Assembly (NCBI GenBank): GCA_034509495.1
Contig: CM067523.1
Span: forward strand, 16,719,052 to 16,783,051
Reading direction: 5' to 3'
Origin: Acestrorhynchus altus
Lineage: Eukaryota; Chordata; Actinopteri; Characiformes; Acestrorhynchidae
Length of the DNA: 64,000 bases
Position numbers and translations under genes: made by a program. The notes below the pieces were generated by a model that was not told where the DNA came from, made no database searches, and was given only the letters and a program-made list of their open reading frames with translations. Below, in pieces: positions 56,165 through 64,000 of the stretch. The number at the start of each line of letters is the position of its first letter. The first letter of the stretch is position 1.

Positions 56165-58909
56165 TCAGTCAAATGTTGTCTCACCCGCTCGTGGATCTCC
56201 TCATTAATGGTGGGTTTTCTGTTAGTGCTGCGAGGAACCTTAAGCCATTTCACCAGAGGTTTGATGGTCAGTCCCTGTGTGAAAAAGACAACAGGTCAAA
56301 AATCCCTCATGTGATCCCATCCTGACAACAAGATAAACAGCACCCATGGTGTCATGGCAGACTGTAATGGAGTCACTCAGGATGGTAGACGGTCATCTTC
56401 AGTAATGAGTCCTTTGGTCTTAGTGGAGATGACCAGCAAACCCATGTGTGGTCAGCGTCAAGATCAACAATCACATGTCAAGAAGGACTGGTGTCATGGT
56501 GTAGGGTGCAATTTTGTAAAATTAATTTTGGGCTTTATTACTTCATTATGAGTAACATCCCAACCCATATTAATTGGTTCCTAAATGGCATGGAAGTGAG
56601 GCTAAAACACCAAGCCTACCGGAGAAGTAAGGAGGACACCTACAGGGCAACTTTCAAAACAGTATCACTGCAGAATGGAAAAGCAACCAGGCAACTGCTG
56701 CCAGGCAATTGATCACATACATTTCTGAAAATAAAGGCGCTACAAAGCTTTTCTTTGATGCCAGAGAAAAAATACTTTTTGTAATAAAAAATAAAAAATA
56801 AAAAATACCCTTGTTTGTAATAAAGATGTTTTAATCTTTTATTAATAAAACATTTACAGCAAATAATGGTTGGCTTGGGTACCATTCATTTTGGTTCTCT
56901 CTGTAATATGAAAAAATGTCCTTTCACTTTTAAAACAAAGTCAACATTTCTCAGTTCAAACTGAGTAAAACATTGTTTTGATGTCAATTTAGTGCCCATA
57001 CTCAGTGATAGAGCAAGCGTCTTCTGTGCTGTTATGGGTGTTTGATAGTTCTTCTGTGTTCTGATCCTCACTGTACTGGACTGAGTGACGTTCTCTCGGT
57101 GTGGATCGGGTTAGTGTTCTGATCCTCACTGATTTATGTTCTCTTATTGTGGATCATATTAGTGTTCTGATCCTCACTGTACAGGACTGAGTGACGTTCT
57201 CTCAGTGTGGATAAGGTCAGTGTTCTGATCCTCACTGTACAGGACTGAGTGACGTTCTCTCAGTGTGGATTAGTGGTGAGTTTGAGTTTGATATGATAAA
57301 AACACAGCAGTTTTGCAGCCATGTGCGAGTTCAGATGCAGCACACATGATGACACTGAACCTTTCAGAGATGTTTGTTTCACAACAGACACAATTCACAT
57401 GTATTGCCCAGCAAAAGTGGAATGTCTCCACCAGACTGCAACACTTGGCCCATTTATCACTTAGCATTAGAAAACATGTAACGAACAAGGGTGTCAACAC
57501 TTTTGCAGAAAAATAGAGTTTTGAGCACCTATGTCCCAGAGGTTGCATGGAGAATCCTTGTGCAAAAATGGTTACCTGAAACATGACCGTGAAGAAAACC
57601 ACAACTATGGTAGTGGCGACAAAGTAGTCCTTCGCCTTCACCTGCTCTCCGTCCAGCAAGACCACCAGTGCAAATGCAACAGCCCCTCTCAGTCCACCAT
57701 ACGACATCACAACCTGGTCAATTTTTTCTAATGGAACTAATCGGAACTTATTCAGTAACCAGGTCTGTCCAACAACACCTGCAAGAGCACAGAACTATTA
57801 TCAGATTTAGACAACATAATATACAACCCCAATTCCAATGAAGTTGGGACATTGTGTAAAACATAAATAAAATCAAAATATGATGGTTTGCAAATCATTT
57901 TCAACCTATATTCAATTGAATACACAATAAAGGCAAGATATTTAATGTTCAAACTGATCAACTTTATCGTTTATTGCAAAAATTCACTCATCTTGAATTT
58001 GACAAAACACTTTCCAAAAAAGTTGGTTCAGGGGCAACAAAAGACTGGGAGAGTTGAGGAATGCGTGGGCAAATAGTCCAACAATTTAAGAACAGTTTAA
58101 GCCGCTGGCTTCTCTGGGTCTAAGCTGATCTGAGATGGATGGACGCAAAGTGGAAAAGTGTCCTGTGATCTGATGAGTCCACATTTCAAATTGTTTTTGG
58201 AAATCATGGACGTTGTGTCCTCTGGGCCACAGAGGAAAAACCAGTATCTCTGATGGCATGGGGATGTGTTAGTGCCCATGTCATGGGTAACTTGCTCATC
58301 TGTGATGCCATTCAAGCAATGTCGTTTTCAGGAACGTCCTGCTTATTTCACAAGACAATGCCAAGCCACATCCTGCAGTGTAACAGAGTGCGGGTACTAA
58401 ACTGGCCATCCTGCAGTCCAGACCTGTCTCCCATTTATCAGTTTGAACATTAAATATCTTGTCTTTGTAGTGTATTCAACAGAATATAGGTTGAAAAGAG
58501 TTTGTAAATAATCGTTCTGTTTTAATTTATGTTTTACAAAACGTCTCAGCTTCATTGGAATTGGGTTGTACAATATTTTACAGTAATGATGGCTGAGGCC
58601 CTAAAATAACCTATAGGTTGAACATCATTGTGTGAGTGTATTTAAACAACATATGCCAGCAAGACTAAGTCTAATGCTGATAACTCACCCATGGCTCTGA
58701 AGACAAAGATGAAGATTAGGGTGCATGAGACGAGGCCAGTATCCCAGGCCCATTTGGACTTATCAACAGCCGAGATGCCGAGAAAAATGAAGATGATTGT
58801 CTCTGCGATGCTGGCCAGAGTCTTCATTGTGTACTTCACTGTAGTGCGGGACTTCTGGGATATGTTGGCCTCCACATACTTGTTGCAGCCAATCCCGCAG
58901 AAGGTCATT
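43130..58909 (-). CDS. slc9a3: Na+/H+ exchanger 3 (NHE3), 3' eleven coding exons; 5' part outside window
   Basis: NHE3 is an apical plasma-membrane exchanger that moves Na+ in and H+ out; in fish it acts in gill or skin ionocytes, kidney and gut (family knowledge). Joined segments, in mRNA order: 58909-58689, 57778-57576, 56274-56185, 54804-54734, 52320-52194, 48125-48034, 47218-47092, 46136-45987, 45609-45537, 45037-44906, 43656-43130. All junction phases agree and yield 603 codons plus TAG. Codons 1-141 cover the last membrane helices, including the GGLRGAVAF loop. Codons 142-200 form the juxtamembrane helix that binds CHP in this family ([16 protein letters not shown]). Codons 200-603 are the cytoplasmic regulatory tail. 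Diagnostic NHE3 strings are [26 protein letters not shown] and [15 protein letters not shown]. The closest family is NHE3 rather than NHE1, NHE2 or NHE5. Fish often carry two slc9a3 copies and I cannot tell which this is. The N-terminal exons must lie beyond 64,000. Confidence 0.95.
44906..45037 (-). CDS. slc9a3: slc9a3 exon: acidic segment and FVARKAS
   Basis: Exon of 132 nt with a TGTCTGCAG acceptor and a TCAG|GTAAGA donor, phase 1 to phase 1. It encodes a very acidic run ([16 protein letters not shown]) followed by [18 protein letters not shown]. The pattern of acidic cluster then I-x-FVARA/K is shared with the mammalian NHE3 tail. Confidence 0.92.
45121..45455. mobile_element. MITE filling most of a short slc9a3 intron
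   Basis: 30-bp inverted ends: TATTATTATCATGACCTCCT at the left and its near-perfect inverse (AGGAGGTGCTCATAATAATA) at the right, 335 bp in all. The intron (45,038-45,536) is 499 bp, so the MITE makes up about two thirds of it. Internal words such as AATACCTGCTATGTGGTGGT recur at 46,525. Confidence 0.85.
45537..45609 (-). CDS. slc9a3: slc9a3 exon: short basic linker
   Basis: A 73-nt exon between a TTTTATAG acceptor and an AAAG|GTGTGC donor, phase 0 to phase 1. It encodes [20 protein letters not shown] plus WQDK. Sequence conservation of this linker is low across NHE3 proteins, so the exon is supported mainly by its two good splice sites, correct phase on both sides and absence of stops. It follows the GC-AG intron and precedes an intron largely made of a MITE. 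Confidence 0.82.
45744..45828. repeat. (CA)n microsatellite in the GC-AG intron
   Basis: About 42 pure CA units inside the 377-bp slc9a3 intron; reads TG on the coding strand. Confidence 0.97.
45987..46136 (-). CDS. slc9a3: slc9a3 exon ending at a GC donor
   Basis: Exon of 150 nt, phase 0 to phase 0, CCCTGCAG acceptor. It encodes [20 protein letters not shown], then [20 protein letters not shown] and a basic end. RLESFKST contains the second conserved PKA-type serine of mammalian NHE3. No GT occurs at the frame-consistent 3' end; the junction reads AAAAAG|GCAAGAG, a good match to the known GC-AG donor consensus, and the next exon starts in phase 0 as required. Confidence 0.9.
46318..46595. 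mobile_element. MITE, same family as 45,121-45,455
   Basis: Starts TACACTGATCAGACATAATA and carries CACTGCAGTGCTGAGAATGA and AATACCTGCTCTGTGGTGGT. The right inverted end is missing. It lies in an slc9a3 intron. Confidence 0.65.
46610..46765. repeat. Degenerate TAGCAACACC tandem repeat
   Basis: Repeated words CTAGCAACACCTTAGCAAC with drift, about 20- to 24-bp spacing, in an slc9a3 intron. Confidence 0.6.
47045..47089. repeat. (TG)n directly after an slc9a3 donor
   Basis: Reads CA on the coding strand and begins right after the GTATAC donor of the exon 47,218-47,092. Confidence 0.97.
47092..47218 (-). CDS. slc9a3: slc9a3 exon flanked by TG and CA repeats
   Basis: Exon of 127 nt, phase 2 to phase 0, encoding [19 protein letters not shown] and then [23 protein letters not shown] and LYKPRRR are signatures of NHE3. 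The acceptor is GCGTGCGTGCAG, where the usual pyrimidine tract is replaced by a TG/CG alternation running into a TG repeat. The donor GTATAC runs directly into a CA repeat. Skipping this exon would shift the reading frame. Confidence 0.93.
47221..47249. repeat. (CA)n directly before an slc9a3 acceptor
   Basis: Reads TG/CG on the coding strand and takes the place of the polypyrimidine tract of the exon 47,218-47,092. Confidence 0.95.
48034..48125 (-). CDS. slc9a3: slc9a3 exon: LPSMASRTS segment
   Basis: Exon of 92 nt; CTGTCAG acceptor, ACCT|GTAAGT donor, phase 0 to phase 2. It encodes [20 protein letters not shown] and [11 protein letters not shown]. The SRTS sequence lines up with the SRNS segment of mammalian NHE3 that holds a PKA-targeted serine (position assigned by family comparison, not tested). 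A long GT/CA microsatellite begins about 35 nt upstream of the acceptor. Confidence 0.92.
48161..48217. repeat. (TG)n microsatellite
   Basis: About 35 bp upstream (coding sense) of the slc9a3 exon 48,125-48,034; reads CA on the coding strand. Confidence 0.97.
49631..49804. repeat. 46-bp tandem repeat, about 3.8 copies
   Basis: Unit begins CTGAGTATATTATACTGCTC; copies start at 49,631, 49,677, 49,723 and 49,769. The first three are almost identical, the last diverged. Confidence 0.95.
50512..50562. repeat. Imperfect (GA)n tract
   Basis: GA run with GGGAAAGGGA interruptions. Confidence 0.9.
50774..51145 (-). mobile_element. Truncated Tc1-like copy, same family as 28,641-29,814
   Basis: TACAGTATTCAACCCCTGCA then TTTTGCAAATTCAAC, as in the full element's left end, followed by antisense transposase words (ATGATGCTGCCACCACCATG). 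The right half is absent. Confidence 0.75.
52194..52320 (-). CDS. slc9a3: slc9a3 exon: proximal regulatory tail
   Basis: Exon of 127 nt with CTGCAG acceptor and CAG|GTAAAAG donor, phase 2 to phase 0. It encodes [20 protein letters not shown], then a stretch ending [12 protein letters not shown]. The motifs WEQFDK, LSxLLMRxSxYR and NIRDAISFVDQ are the NHE3 forms of this region and differ clearly from NHE1 and NHE2. This part binds regulatory partners and lipids in mammalian NHE3 (family knowledge). Confidence 0.94.
52321..54733 (-). other. slc9a3 intron, unassigned
   Basis: AT-rich. A 92-codon plus-strand frame at 53,286-53,564 contains [19 protein letters not shown] do not recognise it and it may be transposon debris. 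Confidence 0.5.
54734..54804 (-). CDS. slc9a3: slc9a3 exon: CHP-binding helix
   Basis: A 71-nt exon, too short to stand out as an open frame. It encodes [20 protein letters not shown] followed by WRD, matching the NHE3 segment [10 protein letters not shown]. The acceptor AG is preceded directly by an uninterrupted CT repeat that acts as its polypyrimidine tract. The donor is GACAA|GTCAGT, leaving phase 2. The phase joins the next exon so that AAG (Lys) is built across the junction, giving the family string RDKWEQFDK. Confidence 0.92.
54806..54844. repeat. (GA)n acting as a splice-acceptor pyrimidine tract
   Basis: Reads as a pure CT run on the coding strand ending in the CAG acceptor of exon 54,804-54,734. 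Confidence 0.95.
54918..55023. mobile_element. Small palindromic MITE / hairpin
   Basis: Inverted arms of about 34 bp (ACCATAGCAGCCACCTAGCA at the left; its inverse GGTTGCTAAGTGGTTACTAT at the right) around a 38-bp loop. It lies in an slc9a3 intron about 115 bp upstream of an acceptor. Confidence 0.75.
55024..56096 (-). other. slc9a3 intron, unassigned, with a GT repeat
   Basis: No exon seen; GT microsatellite at 55,911-55,951. Confidence 0.5.
55911..55951. repeat. (GT)n microsatellite
   Basis: About 20 GT units in an slc9a3 intron. Confidence 0.97.
56097..56164. repeat. (GA)n then (GACA)n just after an slc9a3 donor
   Basis: On the coding strand a TGTC/CT run starting about 20 nt past the donor of exon 56,274-56,185. 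Confidence 0.95.
56185..56274 (-). CDS. slc9a3: slc9a3 exon: juxtamembrane start of cytoplasmic tail
   Basis: Exon of 90 nt, phase 0 to phase 0, ACACAG acceptor and CGG|GTGAGA donor. It encodes [16 protein letters not shown], which closes the membrane domain, then TINEEIHER, the beginning of the amphipathic helix that binds calcineurin-homologous protein in SLC9A1-A5. About 20 nt past the donor the intron runs into a long CT repeat (56,164-56,097 on this strand). Confidence 0.93.
56340..56530 (+). pseudogene. Tc1-like transposase fragment
   Basis: Broken plus-strand frames give [20 protein letters not shown] and VWSASRS, resembling the F-T/S-D-E-S-R-F-x-L-x-x-D-D-x-R-x-x-V-W segment around the first catalytic Asp of Tc1 transposases. 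Asp is replaced by Asn here. No terminal repeats found. Lies in an slc9a3 intron. Confidence 0.6.
57057..57275. repeat. 58-bp tandem repeat, about 4 copies
   Basis: Each unit starts GTTCTGATCCTCACTG and continues with GGACTGAGTGACGTTCTCTC; the second copy is shorter. It lies about 300 bp past the donor of exon 57,778-57,576. Confidence 0.92.
57576..57778 (-). CDS. slc9a3: slc9a3 exon: GGLRGAVAF loop and last membrane helix
   Basis: Exon of 203 nt with a CTTGCAG acceptor and a CAG|GTAAC donor; it enters in phase 1 and ends in phase 0. It encodes [20 protein letters not shown], then the family-wide motif [19 protein letters not shown] and the hydrophobic helix [15 protein letters not shown]. 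This is the most conserved piece of the gene in the window and by itself identifies a plasma-membrane SLC9 exchanger. The intron before it carries an internally deleted mariner-like element; the intron after it holds a 58-bp tandem array. Confidence 0.95.
57822..58570. mobile_element. Internally deleted mariner-like element in an slc9a3 intron
   Basis: TACAACCCCAATTCCAATGA at the left and its inverse ending GGGTTGTA at 58,570 are long inverted repeats (about 150-190 bp each, with ATAGGTTGAAAAG-type inner parts). The 350-bp core has rearranged transposase scraps, including a helix-turn-helix-side piece and GGAAATCATGGACGTTGTGT. Flanked by TA. Confidence 0.88.
58689..58909 (-). CDS. slc9a3: slc9a3 exon: late membrane helices
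   Basis: First slc9a3 exon in the window in mRNA order, 221 nt. It enters in phase 2 (one base completes a codon) after an ATAG acceptor and leaves in phase 1 at a GTGAGT donor. It encodes [17 protein letters not shown], then [20 protein letters not shown] and a further hydrophobic stretch ending VFRAMG. The [12 protein letters not shown] helix is a conserved ion-path segment of NHE exchangers. The preceding exon, which should end near the conserved LSAILA, is not found between 58,910 and 64,000, so the upstream intron exceeds 5 kb. Confidence 0.93.
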
Positions 58910-59817
58910 CTATGGTTACAGACAAAAAATTATTAAATTATTAATTTACAAATGACAATATTATTGTGAGCTGTTTGTTTTTGCAAAGTCTGCTTCTATT
59001 TTAGGGTCTATAAAACTGGTGTTAATTATGACCGTTTTGTAGTTATGAAAGCAAAGAAAAGTGTGGGCTTACATACAGGGGCTAAACGGTTAATACCTCT
59101 AAAAAATTCAGCTTCTTTTATAACTGCAGTTCCACATTGTAACACGCAAATCAAAATGAAAATAAGACTTTAAAAATATAGTTAGTAATCCCCCCCTTAC
59201 AGTAACCACATAAAACAACTCTGGATACTGAATTTCCAACAAGATTTCTGAGATATAAATGTTTTTTAGCCTATATAAGTGAGAAAAATCACAAAATATT
59301 TTAACATTCTGTTAAGATCTCAATTTTAACAGGAAATTAGATTAGGAGGAACAAGAGATTCGGGTATATTTCTCCTCCCAAAATACAGTTATTTTACAAC
59401 TGACACTTATTACCAGTTTGCTAATGAAAGATACATCGCAAAATATTATATCACACCATTTTCTGAATATATAATTATATCACTTTCTGATGATGTTTGA
59501 GTTTGCATTAATTAAGTGAATGAAGCAACATTTCTCCAGTACTGACAATCCATGCCAGTGATTTATAAACAGTTCTTATAAGAATCTGTTCTTGCAAAGC
59601 GACATGCTTCTGTAATTGCTGCAAAAGAGGGGTGAATAGTTATGTTTCTGTTTCTGTTATTTTGTCCTATTTGTTTTTTTGCTTCATAATAAAAAACTGA
59701 ACTGATGCAAAACCTCAAATAATCAATTTTAAATTCCAAGTTGTGAGAAAGCAAAACATGAAAAATTTTATAAACTACATTCTATCTATTCTCAGACAGA
59801 ATTATATAATTACAGAT

Positions 59818-60130
59818 CCAGATATTGGGTTATAGAGGAAAAGAGAAGGAAGGGGATTTGCAATTTTGGACTACCGTCGAATATTTTGAAGATCGTATTA
59901 TAATAAATATTCTTGTCAATCTAATCATTACAAATAACTAACCAAAACTATGCATTACAGCTCAAACACTCTGGATGATGAATTTCCAACAGGATTCCTG
60001 TGTTTTTAGTCCCTATAAGCAAATCTTGGTCAAAACATCAAATTCATGCTAATATATAAATTCTGTTAATATTTACACCACAAATGAAGATATATTATCC
60101 TAGTAGTCTAGGATCTCCTGGAAACAACAA
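59818..60130. repeat. Unnamed dispersed repeat, copy 3
   Basis: CAGATATTGGGTTATAGAGG at 59,818, ACTCTGGATGATGAATTTCC at 59,968, CAAATTCATGCTAATATATA at 60,040 and TCTAGGATCTCCTGGAAACA at 60,108, in the same order as the copies at 15.4 and 23.3 kb. A partial fourth copy starts near 59,219. Confidence 0.6.
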
Positions 60131-60137
60131 TATATGT

Positions 60138-60138
<1 letters not shown>

Positions 60139-60180
<42 letters not shown>

Positions 60181-60191
60181 ATATATATATC
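60139..60191. repeat. (TA)n microsatellite
   Basis: About 26 TA units with a TCC interruption. Confidence 0.95.
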
Positions 60192-60699
60192 CTTTAAAGC
60201 ATTTTGGTTAATAAAAGTAAGTCAAACTACAAAAACAAACTGGCCCACGGTTCTAAAGGTTAAAGTGATGAGTCAGCATCACACTGAACACTTTCTCTAC
60301 CTGTAAGTATGATCTTCACTGTAAGATACTTTTGTTAAAATGAGCTCCCTCAAGAGGTTTATTCTGAAAATGATTGCCAATTATAACCTCTAAAAGCAAA
60401 GCTGTCAGAGACGCCTCTGAGCTATCAGATGTGCTTTTGTTATTATAATCACCTCACATTCATCATGTTTGTGCAGCACGAGAGGAGATGCTCTTAAAAA
60501 GATGGTGTAAAAGTGTATCATTGTTGTGCAATGTTGTACAGTTTCCCCTAAACAGAGTTTAAATAGAGTCTGACTTTTGTTGGAGCAACTGTCTCTACTG
60601 TCCAGAGAAGACTCAATATTAGATTTTGGAACACTGCTGTTAGGATTTGATTGCATTTCGTGACAAGAGCTGATTTAGTGATGTCAGGATGTTGGATGA

Positions 60700-60940
60700 T
60701 CACCACCCCACCTCATCCACAATTCCCCAAATCATCCCAAAAGTACTGGATGGAGCTCCATCATTCCAGAGAACACAGGTCCACTGCTCCACAGCTCAAT
60801 GCTGGGGGACTTTATACCCCACTAGCCCTTGCCTGGCATTTTGCATGGTGCCAGTAGGTTCATGTTTATCTCCTCTAGAGAATGCAAAGTGAATGAAGGC
60901 ATTCATAAGAAGAGGTGTCCACAAACATTTGGACATGTCA
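60700..60940 (+). mobile_element. MITE-like repeat, same family as 9,881-10,066
   Basis: CAGCTCAATGCTGGGGGACT, CTTGCCTGGCATTTTGCATG and the terminal AGGTGTCCACAAACATTTGG. Confidence 0.65.
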
Positions 60941-60944
60941 CTGG

Positions 60945-61200
60945 TACTGGTCAATACTGACCACTGCATACCAGGAATTCTTCCACAAGACCTGCTTGAT
61001 ATGTTGGAGATGTTCTGACCCAGTCATCTAGAACTGTTTGGTTCTTAGTGTCTCACATTCGTACGCTGATCCATTTTTTCTGACCTGACTGTTCACTGCT
61101 GCTAATATGTCTATTTCACAACCTGTAACAAGACAATCACAGCAATTCCCTTAAGGTCAGGTGTTTTTAATGTTATGGCTGACCAGTGTATGTGTTGCAA
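60945..61200. mobile_element. Transposon-derived repeat ending in AATGTTATGGCTGACCAGTG
   Basis: Contains CCACAAGACCTGCTTGATAT, CTGACCCAGTCATCTAGAAC and ends TTTTTAATGTTATGGCTGAC; a decayed non-coding DNA-transposon relative seen widely in fish. Confidence 0.55.
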
Positions 61201-61996
61201 ACTATTCACAAGAATTTGTTTATTATATATATTTAGTTTCTTTCTTACCTAAAAAGTTGCCACGAAACCATGAAACATGAAAAACCCCTAAATGCACCCG
61301 GTTCTAAGTTCAGTCAGTATGTTAGAATCTGAAATTGGGAACAGCATCTGGATATGACGGCTGCTCAGCTGACGTCAGACATCAGACATGCAGATATTGA
61401 TATTTTTCTGGTGCAGGATAATTGTCAGACACTCAGTACACTGTACTGTTGTGCAGCATCTGTGTCCTTGGGGCCATGTGTGTATTATCTAGACAGTGTC
61501 AGTAGAGAGGAGCAGTTCATTCAACTCAATGAAATCTGGTTGAATTAAAGCAACATGTTCCAGATACTGCATGGACTGAGTACCTAAAAGAACAAGACAG
61601 AGAGACTCTGGAGTAATTAAATACTGAAAATAAATAAATAAATAAATCCTGTTTTGTGAACTGCTTCTGAACATTTACTGGTCTTTGCTTTTCCCTACAG
61701 TACTGTAGGTAGAGGGTACTGAATTCCTCCAAAACCATCAAAACAAGGTGTACTGTTTGGTCATTTCAGTGACAGACAATAAACGATAACATCCAAAATA
61801 CAAATAAAAGAAATGAAAAATGTTCCCTTTTTTCTTTTGGAGAAATGACAAATGCAGTGCAAACACGAATTCTATGAATTTCTTCAAAAAACACATCAAC
61901 AGAAAAAAGAAACTATCAAAAATGTTGTCATAGTTTTCTGAAACCTGAAGTTTAATGCTGTTCTCAACATAACTGAAGGCCCATAAAAGCAATACA
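61201..61996 (-). other. slc9a3 upstream intron, unassigned
   Basis: No exon or terminal repeat recognised. Confidence 0.5.
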
Positions 61997-62150
61997 CTTA
62001 CACACGGGGACAAAATTGTTTTTACCCCTTGGTTAATGGAAGAAAAACCCACAATGTTCAAAGGAATAACTTGAATCTGACAAAAATAATAAAAAATGCT
62101 ATGAAACGTAACCAATGAAAATCCAACACTGATTTTAAACTGTGGTTCAA
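61997..62150. mobile_element. Solo end of the 12.5-kb Tc1 family
   Basis: GGACAAAATTGTTTTTACCC, CTTGGTTAATGGAAG and AAAAACCCACAATGTTCAAA match the left terminal repeat at 12,505-12,560; no transposase remains. Confidence 0.75.
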
Positions 62151-62194
62151 AATAATTGTTTTAAAACGTAAAGACTCTGAGACCATAGTCTTGT

Positions 62195-62390
62195 TTATTA
62201 TAGTCATGTTTGAGTCTCCCCCGTTCCTCCCAGGGTTTCTTTCTCCAGCTCTGAGGGAGTTTTTTCTTTGCCACTGGCGCCCTTTTTCAGTAGGAGGTTT
62301 ATGTCTTTATGCGTTGTTCCTGTGTTGTTAACCTTTCTGTAAAGCTGCTCTGTGACACCATCACATGAGGGTTATTTGATTTTCATTTGA
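62195..62390 (+). mobile_element. L2 LINE 3' tail
   Basis: TTCCTCCCAGGGTTTCTTTC, CCAGCTCTGAGGGAGTTTTT, TAAAGCTGCTCTGTGACACC and terminal TTTGATTTTCATTTGA. Confidence 0.68.
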
Positions 62391-62934
62391 TACTCAAAAT
62401 GCAAGAAATTACAGATTTTCTTTTCAAATACTTTGTTTTCACTACCAAACATCACAGATACACAATGCAAAAATGAATTTTATATTTTTCTTTGTAAAAC
62501 AAATTCCAACAACCTTTTTTATGCCTGTATTAATGTTTACAGGATGGCTTTGGAACCTTACTGTGAAATAATTCTATGCATGAAGATAATTACCTCTATA
62601 TTAACCATATCACACTATAATGGAATGGAAAGGTTTTTTCCTTGAGGAGATTTGATGCAGACATTTTGTTTAGCTTATTTTCCATCACCTGGCTTGCTAC
62701 ACAAAAATGTAAATATCCAAATCAGGAATTGTCCAAATCTCTTTTCATTCTTAATATCAAGCTGCAAACTGGAAGGGCTGGATTGATACACTGCTCATAA
62801 TAGAACACTTAAATCACACATCAGATCTTAATGAATGAAATATTCATGTTGAGAATCTTTAATTGTGAAATGTGTTGAGAGCACAATGTCATAAGAGCCA
62901 AAATTCAGCATTCAGGGTACTGTTGGCTTTCAAT

Positions 62935-63420
62935 TGGAGGTTTGTGCAATTTCCAAGGATACGCCTCGACCATCACTGACCCACCACTAAACTGGCCATG
63001 CTGGATGATGTTGCAGGCAACAAAAAATTTACCATGGCATCTTCAGGCTCTTTCACATCTATCATATTTGCTTAGTGTGAACCTGCTCTCATCTGTGAAG
63101 AGAACAAGGCACCAGTGGTGCACCTGTCAGTTTTGGCGTTCTCTGGCGAATGCCAATCATGCTGGGCTACAGGTCCCATTAGAGGAGGTGTGCATGTTTG
63201 TTCAAAAATATGCACATCAGCAACTGGAGCTGGAGGTCTCTCCTTGTGTAACGGCCCGTGTACTGATTTCTCCTCCATGCTCTTGAGACTGTACCAGGAG
63301 ACACAGCAAACCTTCTTGCAACAGCCCATATGGATAAGAAAGATAAGCTGGAGACTTTGCTTAGACCACCTGCACCACCTGAATGGGCAGTAGGTCCCAC
63401 CTCACACTACCAGTAGTGAA
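62935..63420 (-). pseudogene. Tc1/IS630-type transposase remnant
   Basis: Minus-strand frames give AVARRFAVSPGTVSRAWRRN and QYTGRYTRRDLQ, a helix-turn-helix followed by the Y-T-x-R linker of a fish Tc1-like family. A second frame gives DWHSPENAKTDRCTTGALFS and SQMRAGSH, resembling the A-x-E-H-x-x-W...V-L-F-T-D-E-S-R-F segment, with the first catalytic Asp lost. The catalytic half is largely gone. Confidence 0.7.
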
Positions 63421-63609
63421 GTGGACACTATTAAAACACAAAACTAGTGAAGAATCATCCAGGAAGAATGAGGAGAGAGTCGTTGTCTGTGAATCTCTCC
63501 TGTGCACCTGTTGTCACTTTCATTTGCACTGGTGAAATCTCCTCTAAAACTCCTGGACGAAAAAACTCTCTTGGCCATAATAATGTGTGACAGCTATTAT
63601 AGAGGGATG

Positions 63610-64000
63610 TACAGGATTTGGACAATGAAACTGAAACACCTGGTTTTAGACCACAATAATTGATTAGTATGGTGTACTAGGGCCTCCTCTTGCGGCCAAT
63701 GCAGCGTCAGTTCGTCTTGTGAAGGACATTTTTTGGATACAATCCACGTTAACACCCCAACATCCCTTTCAGACAGCTTCCTCTTGCGTCCACAGTTAAT
63801 CCTATTGGATGTGGTTTGTCCTTCTTGGTGGTGCTGAAGTTACCCTGGATACTGTGGCTCTTGATACATCACAAAGACTTGCTGTCTTGGTCACAGATGC
63901 GCCAGCAAGACATGCTCCAACAATTTGTCCTCTTTTGAACTCTGGTATGTCACCCATAATGTTGTGTGCATTGCAATATTTTGAGCAAAACTGTGCTCTT
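63610..64000 (-). mobile_element. Tc1-like element running off the window end
   Basis: TACAGGATTTGGACAATGAA and ACTGAAACACCTGGTTTTAG mark one terminal repeat. The following CTTGCGGCCAATGCAGCGTC then jumps to antisense helix-turn-helix coding (TCAGACAGCTTCCTCTTGCG, GACTTGCTGTCTTGGTCACA), so the catalytic region is deleted. The second end is beyond 64,000. Confidence 0.78.

Larger units (their letters stand above)
58910..60660 (-). other. Upstream slc9a3 intron, unassigned part
   Basis: Long AT-rich intron DNA. Part belongs to the unnamed dispersed repeat (59,818-60,130), and a TA microsatellite lies at 60,139-60,191. No exon of the expected NHE3 membrane domain found. Confidence 0.6.

Noticed and set aside
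61738..62115. 125-codon minus-strand hydrophobic frame considered as an upstream NHE3 exon
   Set aside because: Its sequence does not match NHE helices, and its end overlaps a Tc1 terminal repeat.

Overview
This is a stretch of a teleost fish nuclear genome, probably from an otophysan such as a tetra, catfish or relative; that placement is an inference from the repeat types and cannot be fixed from the sequence alone. It is AT-rich and full of CA/GT, GA/CT and GATA microsatellites, Tc1/mariner transposons, L2-type LINE tails and one DIRS retrotransposon. The coding signal comes in short spliced exons. There are no bacterial operons, rRNA or intact tRNA genes, and no CRISPR.

The one cellular gene I can support is the 3' part of slc9a3 (NHE3, a Na+/H+ exchanger) on the minus strand. 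Eleven coding exons run from 58,909 down to a TAG stop at 43,130. Every exon junction agrees in phase, giving 603 codons from the late transmembrane domain to the natural C-terminus. The first exons of the gene lie beyond 64,000. One intron uses a GC donor. Several exons sit directly against long dinucleotide repeats, and the introns hold many small transposons.

Region by region: 1-3.5 kb has a tRNA-derived SINE and an L2 tail expanded by a GATA microsatellite. 3.5-8.65 kb is a decayed DIRS element on the minus strand (gag-like, RT, RH/linker and tyrosine recombinase remains, with inverted terminal repeats), split inside its recombinase by about 1.3 kb of foreign repetitive DNA. 8.65-12.5 kb has MITEs. 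12.5-14.26 kb is a Tc1 element with an L2 fragment nested inside it. 14-28 kb is mostly unassigned DNA with MITEs (one piggyBac-like, two hAT-like), an L2 fragment and a Tc1 copy. 28.6-29.8 kb is a nearly full-length dead Tc1. 33-36 kb has nested MITEs, a 0.65-kb GACCA-type minisatellite and a G-rich (CCCGT)n tract. 37-42.7 kb has an L2 tail, a truncated Tc1 and a mariner-like remnant. 43.1-58.9 kb is the slc9a3 exon block. 58.9-64 kb is its large upstream intron, again made largely of transposon remains and ending inside another Tc1-like copy.

I found no undescribed multi-gene system. The best leads are the splicing architecture of slc9a3 (GC-AG intron, complementary TG/CA repeats around one exon, a CT microsatellite used as a polypyrimidine tract), the nested DIRS and L2-in-Tc1 structures, and an unnamed repeat family seen at three places. 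All family assignments come from reading translations and termini by eye; no database search was run.
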